Origin: Trueperaceae bacterium
GTDB taxonomy: Bacteria > Deinococcota > Deinococci > Deinococcales > Trueperaceae
DNA: 51,853 nt
NCBI GenBank assembly: GCA_011389865.1
Contig: JAABTL010000004.1
Location: forward strand, 1 to 51,853
Direction: 5' to 3'
Shown: positions 27,154 through 35,237 of the stretch, in pieces
How positions within the stretch are numbered: the stretch's first letter is position 1
Layout: each line of letters begins with the position of its first letter
The notes under the pieces: model-generated
Told to the model about the DNA's origin: nothing
The model's input: the letters and a program-made list of their open reading frames with translations, nothing else
The model's database searches: none
Made by a program: the position numbers and the translations under genes

Positions 27154-28989
27154 TCAGGGGACGCCGTTGCTGCGGTACACCCGCAGGTGGTGCCGGAGCC
27201 CGTCCGGGTCGGGCCACGCCGCGGCGACGAAGACCTCGCCGGTGTCGCTGGTGGCGACGTCGCCTCCGAGGCCCACGTAGGCGGGTGTCGTCGTGACGGG
27301 GAACTGCAGGTCGCGCCAGATCGCCGTCTCGTAGCGCCGCAGCCGGTGAACCCCGACGTCGCCGCCGCCGTCGCCGGGCACGCGTTCGTGCCACAACAGC
27401 AGGGGTCGCCCGAGCTCGTCGATGGTCAGGGTCGCGGCCGTGGCCTGGCCGTCCGGCGTCGCCTCGAGGGAACCCCCAAGCCCGACCCACGCGCCGCCAC
27501 CCTCGCTCCAGCGACGCACGGCGACGCGCGCATCGTCCGAGACGCGCACCTGGAGGGCGGCGTGCACCTCGCCGTCGGGTCCGGTCGCGAGGTCGAGCAC
27601 GAAGGCCGCCGTCCACGAGCCGACGCGCAGGCTGCCCCCGAGGGGAACCCACGCGCTGCCGGACCAGCGGTCGGCGAACACGTCGTAGGTGGTGGTGTCG
27701 TCGAGCCGTTCGCTCCAGGCCACCACCGGATGCCCAGCGGCGTCCAGCACGAGGACCGGATTGTAGGAGACGTGCGTCGGGTCGCGCCGGCGTGGCGCGC
27801 CGACGTCGGCCCAGGCGCTGCCGGTCCAACGCGAGATGCGGACCTCGCCGGCCGCCGCCGATCCGCCGGGCCGCGCACTCCAGGCCACCACCGGCCGATC
27901 CAGTTCGTCGAGCGTGAGCGAGACGCGTCCGATGGCCGAGACCACCTCCGGGTCGTTGATGGGGCCGCCACCGATGGCCTGCCACGTCGCGCCGTCCCAG
28001 CGGTGCACCCACAACCGGTCCGGCACGCCGTAGACCGGGGTGTTCCAGGCGATCACGACGGTGCCATCCGAGGCGACCGCGACGTCCTGGTAGCCGTACA
28101 TCGGGCCCATGCGGTCGTCGCCGTTGAGCCGGCCGCCGAGTCCCTCCCAGGCCTGGCCGTCCCAGGCCGCGGCCTGGACGTCCGAGGGCGGCACCGTGCC
28201 GCCGACCTCCTCGAGCCACACGGTCACCGGTCGGTCGGCCGCGTCCAGGGCGAGCCGAGCCTGGCCGATCGTGTGCCCGTCGTCGACCCGCAGCGCCGTG
28301 CCGCCCATCCACTGCCAACGCGGCAGCTTCCACGACCAGGGTGGCGGCGCGACCAGCGCGTTGCCGGCCAGGTCGGCGATGGCGTCGGACAGGATCAAGC
28401 GCAGCGTGGCGGGCACGGCGATGGGCCCGTCGGGGGTCAGCGTGACCGACCGTCCGTCCCCGCCCGGCGTGAGCGTCGTGGCGACGGGCGATCCCCCCTC
28501 GACCTCGAGCGCGACGGTGCCCGGGGTGAGCGTCGCCGTCCGCACCGGTTCGGAGAACGTGACCACGATCGGCTCACCGACCCACACGTTGTCGTCGCCC
28601 GGGGCTGGCGTGCGCGCGGCGACGGTGGGTCGCGTCCGGTCCACGACCACCGTGCGCGGCTCGCTCACGACCTGGGTCCCGCCGCGGCGCGCCACCGCCG
28701 TGAGGTCGTGGGACCCCTCTGCCTCGCCGGCCGTGGACCAGACGTAGGTGTACGGGGGCGTCAGGGCGACGAGCAGGTCGCCGTCGCGGCGCAACTCGAC
28801 CGCGTCCGGTGCGCCGGTGACCGCCACCTGAACCGTGATGGTCGTGGCCGTGAACGCCGTCGCGCTCGGGCTGCTGATCGCGACGGTGAGCGTGTTGCCG
28901 CCTCCCGGATCGCCGCCGCAGGCGGCGACGAGCCACGTGAGGGCGAGCGCGGCGAGGTGAACGAAGGGGATGCGGGTGCGCTGCGGCAT
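27154..28989 (-). CDS. Large lipoprotein with Ig-like domains and a propeller-like repeat region
   Basis: 611 residues. Signal peptide with lipobox ending in Cys24 (WLVAACGG). Residues ~35-105 form an Ig-like domain (VEVAVTGAPDAVELRRDGD-type strands), ~120-210 an SbsA-like Ig domain (FSEPVRTATLTPGTV, DLAGNALVAP), and ~220-611 repeated units with the pattern D-x-x-G-x-P-V-V-A-W-S-E followed by WDG-x-x-W-x-x-LGG, suggesting a beta-propeller. An extracytoplasmic binding or adhesive role is inferred. ATG 28989 is favoured over ATG 29004 because AAGGAG precedes it; both lie in a perfect palindrome. Confidence 0.8.
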   Translation of the reverse strand: MPQRTRIPFVHLAALALTWLVAACGGDPGGGNTLTVAISSPSATAFTATTITVQVAVTGAPDAVELRRDGDLLVALTPPYTYVWSTAGEAEGSHDLTAVARRGGTQVVSEPRTVVVDRTRPTVAARTPAPGDDNVWVGEPIVVTFSEPVRTATLTPGTVALEVEGGSPVATTLTPGGDGRSVTLTPDGPIAVPATLRLILSDAIADLAGNALVAPPPWSWKLPRWQWMGGTALRVDDGHTIGQARLALDAADRPVTVWLEEVGGTVPPSDVQAAAWDGQAWEGLGGRLNGDDRMGPMYGYQDVAVASDGTVVIAWNTPVYGVPDRLWVHRWDGATWQAIGGGPINDPEVVSAIGRVSLTLDELDRPVVAWSARPGGSAAAGEVRISRWTGSAWADVGAPRRRDPTHVSYNPVLVLDAAGHPVVAWSERLDDTTTYDVFADRWSGSAWVPLGGSLRVGSWTAAFVLDLATGPDGEVHAALQVRVSDDARVAVRRWSEGGGAWVGLGGSLEATPDGQATAATLTIDELGRPLLLWHERVPGDGGGDVGVHRLRRYETAIWRDLQFPVTTTPAYVGLGGDVATSDTGEVFVAAAWPDPDGLRHHLRVYRSNGVP

Positions 28990-29009
28990 GGTTGACTCCT
29001 TCAACCATG
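28987..29009 (-). promoter_or_regulatory. Hairpin enclosing the lipoprotein start codon
   Basis: A perfect 9-bp stem (28987-28995 with 29001-29009) includes the start ATG in one arm, while the loop on the mRNA is AGGAG, the Shine-Dalgarno core. Folding would hide the start codon and leave the ribosome site exposed in the loop, a layout suited to translational control. Confidence 0.6.
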
Positions 29010-29151
29010 AGGACGCGTGGAACGCGTCTCGCCCCTGGCGCTGCTGCCGACCGTTCGCGGGCGCGCACCAGGTTGCGTCGCGCGACGGGCAGTCTCTGCG
29101 ATCGTCTCAGGTTAGCAGGCGTCGCTTCGTCGGCCCCCGGCGGCGCGTCGG

Positions 29152-29180
29152 TTGACACGCCCGAGGGCCGCCGGTACACT
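29152..29180 (+). promoter_or_regulatory. tRNA-Ala promoter
   Basis: Consensus TTGACA (29152-29157), 17-bp spacer, TACACT (29175-29180); the mature tRNA begins 22 nt later. Confidence 0.85.
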
Positions 29181-29200
29181 TCGGTTCGCCTGCGCACGCG

Positions 29201-29277
<77 letters not shown>

Positions 29278-29310
29278 GGCAGGTTGCCGTCCCACACGGC
29301 ATAGATCGAG

Positions 29311-29340
29311 GAAGCGGTCCCGAGCCATCGGGGCCGCTTC
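29311..29340 (+). terminator. Terminator of the tRNA-Ala gene
   Basis: Stem gaagcgg/ccgcttc (29311-29317 with 29334-29340) plus three inner C-G pairs with one bulged base, 33 nt beyond the tRNA. Confidence 0.65.
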
Positions 29341-29377
29341 GCCTTGCGCGGGCCGACACCGGGTCAACGGGAGGGGT

Positions 29378-30148
29378 ATGGACGCCGAGCTGCTGCGCCT
29401 GTTGTTGATCACGTTCTTCGCGGCCGTGCTGGCCGACCTGTCGATGGTGCTGGGCGTCGCGCCGTTCTTCTTCCTCGACGACCTGTCGAAGCGGGCCGCC
29501 GCCACCCTGTCGGCGGTGGCGGCGGGCATGATGGCCGCCGCGAGCCTCGTCCAACTCGTCGGCGAGGGACTTCGCCGGGCCCCCGGCCTGCAGGTGTGGG
29601 AGGTCGCTGCGGGGCTCGGGCTCGGGGCGCTCTTCTACGCCGGCGTGGCGAGGTGGGTGCAGAGCAACGAGAGCTTCGATGCCTTTCGGCTGCGTGAGAC
29701 GGGCGGCACGGCGGCGCTGATGGTCGTCGCGGCGATGACCGCGCATTCCCTTCCCGAGGGCATCGCGATCGGCGTCGCCTTCGGCTCCGGTGAGACGGGC
29801 TTCGGCGTCGCGGTGGTGGCCGCGCTCGCGGTCCACAACGTTCCCGAGGCGATCGCCATCACCCTGGCGCTGCGGGCGAAGGGCCTGTCGATCTGGCAGT
29901 GCATGGGCTGGGCGCTGGTCACCAGCGTGCCGCAGCCGATCGCCGCCCCCTTCGCCGCCTGGCTCATGTGGATCTTCGAGCCGCTGCTCCCCTTCGGCCT
30001 CGGTTTCGCCGCCGGGGCCATGCTGTTCCTGGTGGTCGACGACCTCCTGCCTGACGCGCTCGAGGAGATCGATTCCTCCCGAACCGCGGCCGCGTTCACC
30101 GCCGGCGCGGTCGCGATGATCATCCTCGGGCGCGTCGTCGGGCTGTGA
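29378..30148 (+). CDS. ZIP-family divalent metal transporter
   Basis: 256-residue inner-membrane protein with about eight spans. The metal-binding helices carry MTAHSLPEGIAIGVAFG (span IV) and ALAVHNVPEAIAITLALR (span V), the HxxPEG/HxxPEA signatures of zinc/iron permeases, and LFLVVDDLLPDALEEI near the end. ATG 29378 follows GGGAGGGG. Metal specificity cannot be read from sequence alone. It stands between the tRNA terminator and a separate envelope-protein operon. Confidence 0.92.
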   Translation: MDAELLRLLLITFFAAVLADLSMVLGVAPFFFLDDLSKRAAATLSAVAAGMMAAASLVQLVGEGLRRAPGLQVWEVAAGLGLGALFYAGVARWVQSNESFDAFRLRETGGTAALMVVAAMTAHSLPEGIAIGVAFGSGETGFGVAVVAALAVHNVPEAIAITLALRAKGLSIWQCMGWALVTSVPQPIAAPFAAWLMWIFEPLLPFGLGFAAGAMLFLVVDDLLPDALEEIDSSRTAAAFTAGAVAMIILGRVVGL

Positions 30149-30194
30149 GCCGCAGCGAACGCTGCCGCCATGATCCGGAACCCTCGCGTATGCG

Positions 30195-30203
30195 TGCTAG
30201 CCT
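30195..30203 (+). promoter_or_regulatory. Candidate extended -10 promoter of the yqjD-like operon
   Basis: TGCTAGCCT, the same extended -10 layout as before rpsB and the TPR gene, about 100 nt before the first gene. Confidence 0.4.
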
Positions 30204-30305
30204 GACCCATCAAGAGTTGTGCGACGGCGATTCGGATGTCGTCCCGCACGTGGATCGCGGTGGAGCCCGGGGTCCGTCGCCACTCTCGATGAGGGAGGTT
30301 TCGAT

Positions 30306-30644
30306 ATGGCCGCAAGCGACCTCGAGAAGGAGATCCAGGAACTGCGGAAGGAACTCGCGACGCTGCAGCAAGACATGGGGAAGCTCGCCGAGGACAGTGG
30401 CAAGGCCTCCAAGCGGATGAGCGAGACCGCCCAGGAGGCGGGCGAGAAGGCACTGGCGAAGCTCGAGTCCGAGGCACAGAAGCTGATGGACAAGCTGCAG
30501 GGCGCCGGGGAGCGAGCCGTGCGGGGTGGCGAGACGGTGGTCGCCGGCGTGGAGGAGTCCATCCAGGAGCGACCGCTGGTGGGTACGGCAGCCGCGTTGG
30601 GAATCGGGTTCGTGCTGGGGATGCTGCTCAACCGGAGGAGCTAG
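30306..30644 (+). CDS. YqjD/ElaB-like (DUF883) membrane-anchored protein
   Basis: 112 residues: a long charged coiled-coil helix (about 3-75, for example KEIQELRKELATLQQDMGKL) and a C-terminal hydrophobic anchor (LVGTAAALGIGFVLGMLLNR) ending in RRS. This is the layout of YqjD and ElaB, which in E. coli tether ribosomes to the membrane in stationary phase. AGGGAGG lies before ATG 30306. Followed by holin-like and YqjK-like genes as in the E. coli yqjD-yqjE-yqjK set. Confidence 0.82.
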   Translation: MAASDLEKEIQELRKELATLQQDMGKLAEDSGKASKRMSETAQEAGEKALAKLESEAQKLMDKLQGAGERAVRGGETVVAGVEESIQERPLVGTAAALGIGFVLGMLLNRRS

Positions 30645-30648
30645 CAGC

Positions 30649-30945
30649 GTGGTACGGCACCTCGTCGGCCTGCTGGTCGCCTTCGTGGAGTTGCTCGAAG
30701 CGGAGGCCGAGCGCCTGACGCTCGGCCTCCGGAAGCTGCTCGTGACGGGGGCGATGCTGGCGGTCGGCGCCTCACTCGTGGGCGCCCTGCTGCTCGCGGC
30801 GAGTGGCCTGCTGGTGTGGTCGCTCTACCTGGCGCTCGCGCCGCTGATGCCCGAGGCGCTCGCGGCGCTGACCGTGGGTCTGGTGGTTTGGCTCGTGGTG
30901 GGGGGTGGGGCGTGGCTGGTCGTCACCCGAATCAGGAGGTCGTGA
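30649..30945 (+). CDS. YqjE-like (phage holin superfamily III-type) membrane protein
   Basis: 98 residues beginning VVRHLVGLLVAFVELLEAEA, an amphipathic helix, then two hydrophobic spans (AMLAVGASLVGALLLAASGL and ALTVGLVVWLVVGGGAWLVV). This matches the YqjE/holin-III family by size and topology. GTG 30649 has GGAGGAG 8 nt upstream. Cellular function unknown. Confidence 0.75.
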   Translation: MVRHLVGLLVAFVELLEAEAERLTLGLRKLLVTGAMLAVGASLVGALLLAASGLLVWSLYLALAPLMPEALAALTVGLVVWLVVGGGAWLVVTRIRRS

Positions 30946-31226
30946 ACGCCCGGATCGCCGTGGCCAAGGCGCGCCTGGAGTTGCTCGCCGCCGCGGCCGA
31001 CGCGCGACCGAGTCTCGCCGAGCAGGCGTTCGGCTTGGTCCGGCGGCGGCCGTGGCACGGGGTGGGCGTGGCCCTGGCGGCGGGTGTGGTGTTGGGGGTC
31101 GGGCGCGGCCGCGCGCTGCGAGCTCTCGTTCCCCTCGCCGCGCCGTGGGTGGCCGAACTGGGCTCGGTGGGGCGAGCGCTGAAGTTGCGCTCGAAGTCGG
31201 CGCGAGGCGACGCGCGGATCCGGTAG
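30942..31226 (+). CDS. YqjK-like small membrane protein
   Basis: 94 residues; sequence conservation is weak, so the call rests on position. N-terminal helix VNARIAVAKARLELLAAAAD, a hydrophobic stretch (HGVGVALAAGVVLGVGRGRA) and a basic tail. GTG 30942 overlaps the previous stop (GTGA) and has AGGAGGT just before it. Probably acts with its two upstream neighbours at the membrane. Confidence 0.65.
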   Translation: MNARIAVAKARLELLAAAADARPSLAEQAFGLVRRRPWHGVGVALAAGVVLGVGRGRALRALVPLAAPWVAELGSVGRALKLRSKSARGDARIR

Positions 31227-31278
31227 GCGAGCGACGGGGGCGCGCTCGGCGGATCGCTCGTGCAGCCTGGCGTCCGGC

Positions 31279-31992
31279 TCAGCGCAGGGCCGCGGCCGCC
31301 GGCGCGGCGAAGCCGACGAGTTCGTCGTCGAACCGCTCCAGCGCGTCGAGCAGGTTCTCGGCCCGCGCCTCGAGCATGCGGGCATAGCCGTCCGCCGGGA
31401 ACCCGAGCGCGATGCCGTCGGCCAGCAGCTGTGGCCGCAGCCCCTCGATCCGCGCGTCGGTGAGCACGTAGTCCTCGATGATGGCCTCGTCGGGCACGCC
31501 GGCGGCGCGGAGCAGCAGCGCGGCGATCAGCCCGGTGCGGTCCTTGCCCGCGGAGCAGTGGAACGCGACCGGCCCATCCGAAGCCGCGAGCGCGGCGGTC
31601 AGTTGCCCGAACGCCGCGCGGTAGCCGTCGCGGGCGAAGACGAACGAAGCGCGGTAGCGGGTGCGGAGGTCGAACGGGTCGCCGGCGACCTCGCCTCGGC
31701 CGATGGCCGCCCCCACCGCCGAGAACAGGTCGACGGGCAGCACCTCGAACCTCGGGTCCGTCTCGAGTGGGCTGGGCGTCGCCGCGCGCTCGCCCGCCGT
31801 GCGCAGGTCGACCACGAAACGCAGCCCGCGGTGCGCGAGGGCGTCGCGGTCGGCTGCGGTGGCGTGGGTGAAGGCGTCCGAGCGCCACAGGCGGCCGGCT
31901 CGGGTGCGGCCGCCCCCGGCCCGCGGCCAGCCGCCGAGGTCGCGGGTGTTGACCGTGCCCTCGAGGTCGACGTGCACGGGCGCCCGCCTCAC
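31279..31992 (-). CDS. Protein-tyrosine phosphatase (Y_phosphatase3 type)
   Basis: 237 residues. The P-loop HCSAGKDRTG (about 145-154) has the catalytic Cys146 and Arg152; NTRDLGGWPRAGGGRTRAGR and LRFVVDLRTAGER are the N-terminal signatures. Members dephosphorylate proteins or phosphoinositides. GTG 31992 is chosen because it overlaps the stop of the upstream gene (GTGA) and has AGGAG 9 nt upstream; TTG 32001 in the same frame abuts that ribosome site. No signal peptide. Confidence 0.9.
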   Translation of the reverse strand: MRRAPVHVDLEGTVNTRDLGGWPRAGGGRTRAGRLWRSDAFTHATAADRDALAHRGLRFVVDLRTAGERAATPSPLETDPRFEVLPVDLFSAVGAAIGRGEVAGDPFDLRTRYRASFVFARDGYRAAFGQLTAALAASDGPVAFHCSAGKDRTGLIAALLLRAAGVPDEAIIEDYVLTDARIEGLRPQLLADGIALGFPADGYARMLEARAENLLDALERFDDELVGFAAPAAAALR

Positions 31993-32525
31993 GGGCCGCA
32001 ACTCCTGGCGGGGCAGGCGTCCGCATCGCTGCAGCCGAGCCAGGGCAGCGCCTCCTCGAAGCCGGCCGTGGCGAACACGAGGTCGCGCGTGGGCGTCCCG
32101 GCGGCAGCGGGCGTCAGGGCGACGCGTAGCTCGCCGCCCGCCGCGAGGAGTGGGATCAGCCGCTCGGCGTCCGCCTCGCCCAAGGTGAGGCTACCGTCGT
32201 CGCTGACGAGCGGATCGGTGGTCAGGACCGCCGTGCCGGCGACGCCGAAGCTCGCGCTGTAGCGGGCTGCGTCGAGGGCGGGGAACAGCATGCGGATGGT
32301 CAACGGGTCGCCCTCGTCCGAGCAGGCGACCCACAGCGCGCCGCCGTCGGCACAGGTCGCGAGCCACGCGCCGGCGATCAGCGTCCAGTCCCCAAGGGTG
32401 AAGGTCTCGCCGCCGTGGGCACGATCGTCGGAGGGAAACTCGGGGCACGCCGCCTCCGGTTGGCCGAGGGCGATCGCCGACACCCCCAGGAGCGTCATCA
32501 AGAAGCGTCGTCCACCTTGCTGCAC
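31989..32525 (-). CDS. Secreted protein of unknown function
   Basis: 178 residues; family not recognised. Signal peptide GGRRFLMTLLGVSAIALGQP with cleavage near EAA. The mature part has six cysteines (EAACPEF, ATCADGG, VACSDEG, LGCSDADACPARSC), a possible disulfide network, and a charged strand-rich middle. GTG 32525 follows GAGGTGA. It is translationally coupled to the phosphatase gene. Confidence 0.7.
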   Translation of the reverse strand: MQQGGRRFLMTLLGVSAIALGQPEAACPEFPSDDRAHGGETFTLGDWTLIAGAWLATCADGGALWVACSDEGDPLTIRMLFPALDAARYSASFGVAGTAVLTTDPLVSDDGSLTLGEADAERLIPLLAAGGELRVALTPAAAGTPTRDLVFATAGFEEALPWLGCSDADACPARSCGP

Positions 32526-32718
32526 GAACTCACCTCGCACGGCCGGCTGGCCCTCCGCGCTCTCGGCAGTGTAGGGCTGGCGCCACCGGCAAGTGTCCCT
32601 GGCGTACGTCTCGACCTCGTGCGACCGTGCAACAAACCCACTTAGCGTCCCGGGAGCGCCTTCCAGGGCCGCCGCCACCCTTAGCCCCGCGTTCCGGACG
32701 TGGAGACCTCCTCGGACC

Positions 32719-33204
32719 ATGCGCATCGTGACCATGACCGTCGCCCTCCTCATCTTCTGGAGCGTCGTGGTGCCGCCCGAGGCCTGGGTCGACGTGGTCG
32801 TCGGGGCGATCGCGTCGCTCGCGCTCGCCGTCTGGGCCGCGCGGTTCCTGTGGCCCCACGCCGGCCCCCACCACTCCTCGCTCCACCTCTCCCGCGTGCC
32901 GGCCTTCGCGCTGCTGACCGCGAAGCGCATCATCGTGGCCGCGACGCAGGTGTTGCGGATCGTCATGGACCCACGCCTGCCGATCGAGCCCTTCGTGCTG
33001 CGGCAGACGGTGCACTTCGACGAGGAGGCCGCGCGCGTCGTGTACGCCAACGCCATCACCATCACGCCGGGCACGCTCACGCTGGACGTGGACGGCGACG
33101 TCGTCACCGTCCACGCGCTGGACCCCGAGCTGGCCCGCGACGTCGTCGACGGCACCCTGGCGCGGGACGTGTCTCGGCTCTTCGAGCGGCGGGTGGCGTC
33201 GTGA
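32719..33204 (+). CDS. mrpE: Na+/H+ antiporter subunit MrpE (MbhA-like)
   Basis: 161 residues with N-terminal spans (VTMTVALLIFWSVVVPPEAW, DVVVGAIASLALAVWAARFL) and a soluble C-terminal domain including the family stretch ANAITITPGTLTLDVDGDVV. First gene of a nine-gene operon in which nearly all stops overlap the next start. The order E-F-G-D-B-C-D matches the Mbh gene order (A-B-C-D-E/F-G-H) more than the classical mrpABCDEFG. ATG 32719 has only a distant GGAG. Confidence 0.88.
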   Translation: MRIVTMTVALLIFWSVVVPPEAWVDVVVGAIASLALAVWAARFLWPHAGPHHSSLHLSRVPAFALLTAKRIIVAATQVLRIVMDPRLPIEPFVLRQTVHFDEEAARVVYANAITITPGTLTLDVDGDVVTVHALDPELARDVVDGTLARDVSRLFERRVAS

Positions 33205-33515
33205 CGACGCTCCTGTGGGCTACCGCGATCGCGCTGCTGCTCATGGCGTTCGCCTGCCTGTGGCGGGCGGATGCGGGACCGACGATCCAGGACCGCCTCC
33301 TCGCGGTCAACGTGGCGGGCACCAAGACGCTGGTGGTGCTCGTGTTGCTGGCCACGATCGCCGGGCACGACTTCCTGATCGACGTGGCGATCGTGCTGGG
33401 GCTCCTCAACCTGATCATCACGCTGGCGGCCACCCGCTTCATCGAGAGCGGCCGCCTGAGCAGCGAATCGCCGACGGTTCGCGAACGGCCCTTCGGCGGG
33501 GAGGGCTCGTCGTGA
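33201..33515 (+). CDS. mrpF: Na+/H+ antiporter subunit MrpF (MbhB-like)
   Basis: 104-residue, three-span protein. Signature RADAGPTIQDRLLAVNVAGT followed by LIDVAIVLGLLNLIITLAAT; the Asp/Arg pair in the first loop is typical. The C-terminal ~20 residues are polar and variable. GTG 33201 overlaps the mrpE stop (GTGA). Confidence 0.9.
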   Translation: MTTLLWATAIALLLMAFACLWRADAGPTIQDRLLAVNVAGTKTLVVLVLLATIAGHDFLIDVAIVLGLLNLIITLAATRFIESGRLSSESPTVRERPFGGEGSS

Positions 33516-33832
33516 CGCTCGTGCTGAACGCTCTCAGCGCCGTCCTCATCGTGGTGGGCCTGGCCTTCGTGCTGGGCGGCACCGTCGGTCTCGTCCGCTT
33601 GCCCGACCTGTTCTCGCGCGCTCACGCGGCGAGCAAGTGCGACTCGGTGGGCGCCGGCTCGATCCTGTTCGCGCTGGCGCTGCAGGGCGGTCTCGCCTTC
33701 GGCGACCTCAAGATCGTGCTGATCGTCATGCTCGCGCTGGTGTCGGCGCCCACGACCGCGCACGCGCTGGCGCGCGCCGGCTACCGCACCGGGCTCGTGG
33801 CCTGGACCCGGCCGGAGAGGGGCGAGCCGTGA
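33512..33832 (+). CDS. mrpG: Na+/H+ antiporter subunit MrpG (MbhC-like)
   Basis: 106-residue, three-span protein with the family sequence VGLVRLPDLFSRAHAASKCD and LVSAPTTAHALARAGYR. GTG 33512 overlaps the mrpF stop (GTGA). Confidence 0.92.
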   Translation: MTLVLNALSAVLIVVGLAFVLGGTVGLVRLPDLFSRAHAASKCDSVGAGSILFALALQGGLAFGDLKIVLIVMLALVSAPTTAHALARAGYRTGLVAWTRPERGEP

Positions 33833-34074
33833 GCGATCTCTTCGACATCGTCATGCTCGCGCTGCTGATCGCCACCGCGGTCACCGTCGCGCGCGCGCGG
33901 GACCTGCTGGCGGCCGTCGTCATCTTCTCGATGTACAGCCTGACGATGACGCTGGTCTGGCAGCACCGCGGCGCGCCGGACGTCGCGATGACCGAGGCGG
34001 CGGTGGGCGCCGGCGTCACCACCGTGCTGTTCCTGATCACCATCGCGCGTACGACGAGGCGTGAGAAGCCATGA
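33829..34074 (+). CDS. MbhD-type (DUF4040) antiporter subunit, free-standing
   Basis: 81 residues, three spans: LFDIVMLALLIATAVTVARA, DLLAAVVIFSMYSLTMTLVW and MTEAAVGAGVTTVLFLITIA. In classical Mrp systems this module is the C-terminal part of MrpA; here it is a separate gene as in Mbh hydrogenases (MbhD). The conserved Glu in DVAMTEAAVGAG is present. Start GTG 33829 and stop overlap the neighbouring genes. Confidence 0.87.
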   Translation: MSDLFDIVMLALLIATAVTVARARDLLAAVVIFSMYSLTMTLVWQHRGAPDVAMTEAAVGAGVTTVLFLITIARTTRREKP

Positions 34075-34886
34075 GGCCGTGGTCGCTGCTGCTGGTGCTG
34101 CTGGTGGCGCTGCCGCTCGTCGCCGGCGTGGCGACGTTGCCGCCGCACGACGCGCCGGACGCCCCGATCCACACCCAGGTCGGCGCCCTCTACCTCGAGC
34201 GCGGGGTCGCCGAGACCGGCATGAAGAACCTGGTCACGGCGGTGCTGCTCAACTACCGCGGCTTCGATACCTTCATCGAGGTCGTCGTGATCTTCACCGC
34301 GCTGGCCGCGGTCCTGGCGCTGCCGAAAGGCAGCGCGCCGCTGCCGAAAGGCAACGCACCGCTACCGAAAGGCAGCGCACCGGTGCCAAAGGGCAACGCA
34401 CCGCTGCCGCAGCCCGACGCTGCCCGTTCGCAGGGCGTGGGCGGCGCGCGATCGCGCGAGGAGGAGGCCCCCGAGGTCGCCTCCGACGTGCCCGTCAGCC
34501 CCGTCGTCCGCTTCGTGGTGCGGCTCTTGGCGCCGTTCATCGCGATGTTCGCGGTCGCCATGCTGTTCCGGGGCCACATCACGCCGGGTGGCGGCTTCCA
34601 GGCCGCCGCGGTCTTCGCGGCCGTCTTCATCGCCCTGGGCCTCGTCCTCGGCCAAGACCGCGCGGCGCGGCTGGTGCCGGTCGACTGGCGCCCGTGGCTG
34701 CAGGGCGTGGCGCCGCTCGCCTTCGCGCTCGTCGCCTGGATCGGCTGGCGGCTGACGGGCGCGTTTCTCGGCTACCCCATCGACGACCACACGGTGCAGG
34801 AGGCGATGGGCTTCGTGCTCGAGATCGCCATCGCCGTCGGCGGGGGGGTCGTCCTGGCACGCATCTTCCTCGAGATGGAGACCTGA
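34071..34886 (+). CDS. mrpB: MbhE-MrpB fusion subunit with a repeat linker
   Basis: 271 residues. Residues 1-85 match the MbhE module (VAETGMKNLVTAVLLNYRGF, then EVVVIFTALAAVLAL), normally the very end of MrpA. Residues ~150-271 are MrpB (VVRFVVRLLAPFIAMFAVAM, LFRGHITPGGGFQAAAVFA, FLGYPIDDHTVQEAMGF). They are joined by a 21-bp repeat encoding alternating LPKGSAP/LPKGNAP and an acidic stretch. ATG 34071 overlaps the previous stop. Confidence 0.88.
   Translation: MRPWSLLLVLLVALPLVAGVATLPPHDAPDAPIHTQVGALYLERGVAETGMKNLVTAVLLNYRGFDTFIEVVVIFTALAAVLALPKGSAPLPKGNAPLPKGSAPVPKGNAPLPQPDAARSQGVGGARSREEEAPEVASDVPVSPVVRFVVRLLAPFIAMFAVAMLFRGHITPGGGFQAAAVFAAVFIALGLVLGQDRAARLVPVDWRPWLQGVAPLAFALVAWIGWRLTGAFLGYPIDDHTVQEAMGFVLEIAIAVGGGVVLARIFLEMET
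34320..34403 (+). repeat. Four 21-bp tandem repeats in the mrpB linker
   Basis: Units at 34320-34340, 34341-34361, 34362-34382 and 34383-34403 encode LPKGSAP variants. The first is bounded by an 8-bp perfect hairpin with a GAAA tetraloop (34317-34336). Confidence 0.85.
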
Positions 34887-35237
34887 ATGCAGCCGTTCGG
34901 GCTCGACCTCGACTACGTGGCGGTCGTCGCGCTCTTCTGCGTCGGCCTCTACATGCTGGTCGCCAAGAGCAACCTGCTCAAGAAGCTGTTGGGGCTCAAC
35001 GTCATGGAGACGTCGGTGTTCGCGTTCATCGTCACCGCCGGCATGGTCGAGGGCGGTGACCCGCCGATCATGGTCGCCGGAACCAGCGCCCCCTACGCCA
35101 GCCCAATCCCGCACGCGATGGTGCTGACCGGCATCGTCGTGGCCGTCAGCGTGACCGCCGTCGCGCTGGCGCTGATCGTGCAGATCCACGCCCACTTCGG
35201 CACGATCGAGATCGACGAACTCAAGGAACTGCCGTGA
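34887..35237 (+). CDS. mrpC: Na+/H+ antiporter subunit MrpC (MbhG/NuoK-like)
   Basis: 116 residues, three spans, homologous to NuoK: VALFCVGLYMLVAKSNLLKK, LLGLNVMETSVFAFIVTAGM and the family loop SAPYASPIPHAMVLTGIVVA. The membrane Glu in NVMETSV is conserved. ATG 34887 directly follows the mrpB stop. Confidence 0.92.
   Translation: MQPFGLDLDYVAVVALFCVGLYMLVAKSNLLKKLLGLNVMETSVFAFIVTAGMVEGGDPPIMVAGTSAPYASPIPHAMVLTGIVVAVSVTAVALALIVQIHAHFGTIEIDELKELP

Noticed and set aside
27187-28995. Long plus-strand frame opposite the lipoprotein gene
   Set aside because: The minus frame has a lipobox and Ig/propeller repeats; the plus frame is Arg/Asp/His-rich with no recognisable domain.
34320-34403. Repeats considered as a CRISPR array
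   Set aside because: Units are contiguous, without spacers, in frame in a coding gene; no cas genes are present.
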